From UBA12465 sp964408785 (GTDB lineage Bacteria; Patescibacteriota; Patescibacteriia; Patescibacteriales; UBA12465): a stretch of 7,903 nt of DNA. Shown in pieces: positions 5,745 to 7,903 of the stretch. The position numbers were made by a program, and so were the translations under genes. The stretch spans positions 1-7,903 of the forward strand of contig CAYPAS010000040.1 in assembly GCA_964408785.1 (NCBI GenBank), written 5' to 3'. Each line of letters begins with the position of its first letter. Positions within the stretch are counted from its first letter, which is position 1. The notes under the pieces were generated by a model. That model had not been told where the DNA came from and searched no databases. It worked only from the letters and a program-made list of their open reading frames with translations.

Positions 5745-6854
5745 ATGAAGATTGCCTTTATCGGCCAAAAAGGCATCCCAGCTCAGACTGGCGGTGTCGA
5801 AAGATATGTTGAAAGCCTAGCCCTAAACCTCGCGCAAGCAGGGCAGGCGGTTTTTGTGTATTCTCGTTTCCGATATAGCGGCCGATTAAAAGAATATAAA
5901 GGTATTCATATCTTGCCGGTAATCAGTATTCCCGGTAAGAATCTTGAAGCTATTTCTCAAACTTTTTTTGCCTGCCTAAGTACCGCCTTCCGTAAATTCG
6001 ACGTTATCCATTTTCAATCTATCGGACCGTCGTCCTTGCTTTGGCTGGCAAAACTTCTCAATCCTTGCACGCCGATAGTCTTCACTTTCCACTGCCAAGA
6101 TTATTATCATCAGAAATGGGGAAGTTTTGCCCGTTGGTATTTAAAATTGGGAGAAAACATCGCTTGCCACTTAGCCGACAAAATCGTAGCGATTTCTAAA
6201 GAATTAGAAATTTATATAGCCAAAAATCATCGAAAAGAATCTCTATATATACCCAATGGTGCTAATTTACGAGAAAGAGTCGCGGTGCAAGATATTCGCT
6301 GTTTCGGTTTAGAGGGTGACGATTATATAGTCGCCATCTCCCGATTAGTCAGACACAAAGGCTTGCATCACTTGATAAAGGCTTATCAGAAAATAGACAG
6401 CAAAAAGAAATTGGTTATCGTTGGCGACAGCGCTCACACCGATGATTACGCCGAAGAATTACGCTTACTAGCTGATAATAATCCTAATATAATTTTTACC
6501 GGCAACCAATCAGGAAGACCGCTAGCCGAACTATTTTCTAATGCCCATCTTTTTGTCCAACCATCAGAGAGCGAGGGGTTATCCATAGCCCTATTAGAAG
6601 CCATGTCCTACGGTTTACCTTGCTTAGTTAGCGATATACCAGCCAACAAAGAGGCTTTGGAGGATAACGGTTATTTTTTCCAAAATGCTTCGGTTGATGA
6701 CTTAAAAGAAAAACTGGAAAAAATATTAAGCCTAGATGAATCAGAATTAAAAGAAAAAGGAGAAAAGGCTAAAAATCGCGTCCGTCAAGAATATGACTGG
6801 CAAGGCATTTCTCAAAAAATATTGAGATTATATAAAGATTTGAAAGTTGAATAA
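5745..6854 (+). CDS. GT4-family glycosyltransferase, GQKGIP/GGVE subgroup
   Basis: The 369-residue protein is a full-length GT-B fold glycosyltransferase that should transfer a sugar from a nucleotide donor onto a growing glycan at the inner membrane face. The N-terminal signature MKIAFIGQKGIPAQTGGVER (glycine loop 7-19) resembles the rhamnosyltransferase-like/DUF1972 type of acceptor domain. HFQSIGPS (89-96) and TFHCQDY...KWG (114-126) are further subgroup-like motifs. The donor domain has ISRLVRHKGLHHLIKAY (198-214), VIVGDSAHTDDYAEELR (224-240) and the EX7E pair Glu277/Glu285 in SESEGLSIALLEAMSYGLP, then SDIPANKE. It has its own strong promoter and a shared terminator, so it is probably transcribed alone despite belonging to the same locus. 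It is not a recent duplicate of the GT4 at 1286: it lacks the cysteine cluster and differs in most motif neighbourhoods. Sugar specificity is unknown; rhamnose is only a guess. Confidence 0.92.
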   Translation: MKIAFIGQKGIPAQTGGVERYVESLALNLAQAGQAVFVYSRFRYSGRLKEYKGIHILPVISIPGKNLEAISQTFFACLSTAFRKFDVIHFQSIGPSSLLWLAKLLNPCTPIVFTFHCQDYYHQKWGSFARWYLKLGENIACHLADKIVAISKELEIYIAKNHRKESLYIPNGANLRERVAVQDIRCFGLEGDDYIVAISRLVRHKGLHHLIKAYQKIDSKKKLVIVGDSAHTDDYAEELRLLADNNPNIIFTGNQSGRPLAELFSNAHLFVQPSESEGLSIALLEAMSYGLPCLVSDIPANKEALEDNGYFFQNASVDDLKEKLEKILSLDESELKEKGEKAKNRVRQEYDWQGISQKILRLYKDLKVE

Positions 6855-6863
6855 AACTATAAT

Positions 6864-6892
6864 AAAAAACCGCCCCTAGAGGACGGTTTTTT
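6864..6892. terminator. Bidirectional terminator between convergent genes
   Basis: AAAAAACCG (6864-6872) and CGGTTTTTT (6884-6892) are perfect 9-bp inverted repeats. Inside them CC/GG pairs continue the stem after one C-A mismatch. Read either way, the hairpin ends in a run of at least six T, so it can stop both the plus-strand glycosyltransferase and the minus-strand CorA transcript. The gap between the two stop codons is only 46 bp. Confidence 0.88.
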
Positions 6893-6900
6893 ATTTCCTT

Positions 6901-7860
6901 CTAAAGCCATTTTTTCTTTTCAAAAAAGAGGAGCATTAACAAGGAACCGCCAGTCATAATAAATAGTATTATCCAAAAACCATTGACGCTATCGACTATC
7001 GGCATATATTTAGCGTTCATGCCGAAGATAGCCGCTATCAAATTCAAAGGGAAGACAATAACCGAAAAAATAGTCAGAGTCTTCATGATGTTGGCCATAT
7101 TGTCGTTAAGCAGCGATTCGTTGGTGCTATTTAGAACTTCCACTAATTCTTTTTGATTATCAAGGTTTTCCCAAACTAATTTAGAGTGCTCGATTAAACC
7201 AGCATAATATTTTTTTATTTCATTTTTTTCCACCAAAGTGCTTTCCATCTCTAATAATTTTTGAAATATATTTTTATGATTTTGAACTATACGGCGAATA
7301 TTAACGATATTACGGCGCATATTTAAAACTTCGGAAACAACCTCTTTTTGGCGGCGTCGGAAAATCATATCTTCTATATGGTTTATCTTAAGACTATTTT
7401 CATCCAACAAGCGAAAGGTATTATCCATCATGTTTTTTAGGATTTCATAGAGAAGAATTGCTGATGATTCCAAAGAATAGGAAAGCAGTGAATCTGGACT
7501 CTTTTTACTGGAAGCAAAAAAATCATTTAATATTTTGTTACCATTATGGACACTGACTAAAAATCCGTGGCCGAAAAAGAAATCTATTTCCATAGGAACA
7601 ATTCTATCTTCTAAAAAAACGGGGAAATGAAGGATAAGGCAGATATAATTATTACTGCGATAAATCACTGGCCGCTGCGAAGAAGAGGAGGCGGCGGCGG
7701 CTTTTAAATGCAAAAGATCAAAATTAAAAGATTTGCGCAGGTAATTTATTTCATTCTTTCCAGCGTTAACAACATTCACCCAAGTTAAAGAATGTTCCGT
7801 GCGAGGATTATCGATTATAAGTTCTTCAATCCGTTCGCTTATTCTTTGATAATTAGCCAT
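6901..7860 (-). CDS. corA: CorA-family divalent cation (Mg2+) channel
   Basis: This 319-residue protein matches CorA in length and layout. A soluble N-terminal alpha/beta domain is followed by a long helical stalk (about 125-255), two membrane helices near the C-terminus (about 261-279 and 294-313), and the signature GMN (280-282) at the end of the first helix. CorA channels are homopentamers that pass Mg2+, and sometimes Co2+ or Ni2+, down the gradient across the cytoplasmic membrane. The short basic C-terminus (EKKKWL) is typical. Two departures are visible. The loop after GMN reads AKYMPIVDSVNGFW rather than the common MPEL form, and the N-domain has the low-complexity run AAAASSSSQ (54-62). 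The start ATG has no Shine-Dalgarno sequence. The 43 bp beyond it are AT-rich without a promoter I would trust. It converges on the glycosyltransferase and is probably unrelated to glycan synthesis. ZntB-like zinc transport is the main alternative. Confidence 0.93.
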   Translation of the reverse strand: MANYQRISERIEELIIDNPRTEHSLTWVNVVNAGKNEINYLRKSFNFDLLHLKAAAASSSSQRPVIYRSNNYICLILHFPVFLEDRIVPMEIDFFFGHGFLVSVHNGNKILNDFFASSKKSPDSLLSYSLESSAILLYEILKNMMDNTFRLLDENSLKINHIEDMIFRRRQKEVVSEVLNMRRNIVNIRRIVQNHKNIFQKLLEMESTLVEKNEIKKYYAGLIEHSKLVWENLDNQKELVEVLNSTNESLLNDNMANIMKTLTIFSVIVFPLNLIAAIFGMNAKYMPIVDSVNGFWIILFIMTGGSLLMLLFFEKKKWL

Positions 7861-7903
7861 AAATATTTATTATTCTTTTTGACTAAAGTTAGATATTGTA
7901 ATA

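Noticed and set aside
1..7903. CRISPR array, tRNA/rRNA, transposase or alternative genetic code
   Set aside because: No regularly spaced repeats, tRNA-like cloverleaf or transposase motifs were seen. All genes read through with standard stops; there is no evidence for UGA recoding beyond the absence of TGA stops among only six genes.

Overview
This AT-rich bacterial window holds part of a surface-polysaccharide biosynthesis locus, followed by a divalent-cation channel gene. All seven genes read through in the standard genetic code, and none of the six complete genes ends in TGA. Most genes lack a clear Shine-Dalgarno sequence. The second glycosyltransferase begins with a GQKGIP/GGVE signature that I associate from memory with AT-rich candidate-phylum (Patescibacteria/Parcubacteria-like) genomes. 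That assignment is an inference: there is no rRNA or marker gene here.

Layout. Bases 1-1221 (minus strand) carry the N-terminal 407 codons of a multi-membrane-spanning O-antigen ligase/polymerase (Wzy_C-type) protein, cut by the left edge. A 64-bp divergent promoter region separates it from a GT4 glycosyltransferase (1286-2527, plus) with a five-cysteine cluster. Next is a Wzz-like polysaccharide co-polymerase (2583-3506) with its own near-consensus promoter and an unusual repetitive Q/N/R/E-rich cytoplasmic tail. A second GT4 glycosyltransferase (5745-6854, plus) has its own strong promoter. It converges on a CorA-family Mg2+ channel (6901-7860, minus) across a bidirectional terminator.

Between the co-polymerase and the second glycosyltransferase lie two unrecognised genes for exported proteins. 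One is membrane-anchored with a coiled coil, a low-complexity stalk and a C-terminal domain (3604-4332). The other is a lipoprotein (4455-5606) with possible beta-sandwich, carbohydrate-binding-like segments. Unlike their neighbours they have good Shine-Dalgarno sites, and each ends in a hairpin terminator. They look like an inserted or separately regulated surface-protein cassette and are the most novel part of the window.

How the genes may work together (inference): the two GT4 enzymes would build a lipid-linked glycan in the cytoplasm, the Wzy_C-type membrane protein would polymerise or transfer it outside, and the Wzz-like protein would control chain length. The two exported proteins may sit at the surface and interact with the glycan, but nothing in the sequence proves this. 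CorA appears to be an unrelated housekeeping neighbour.
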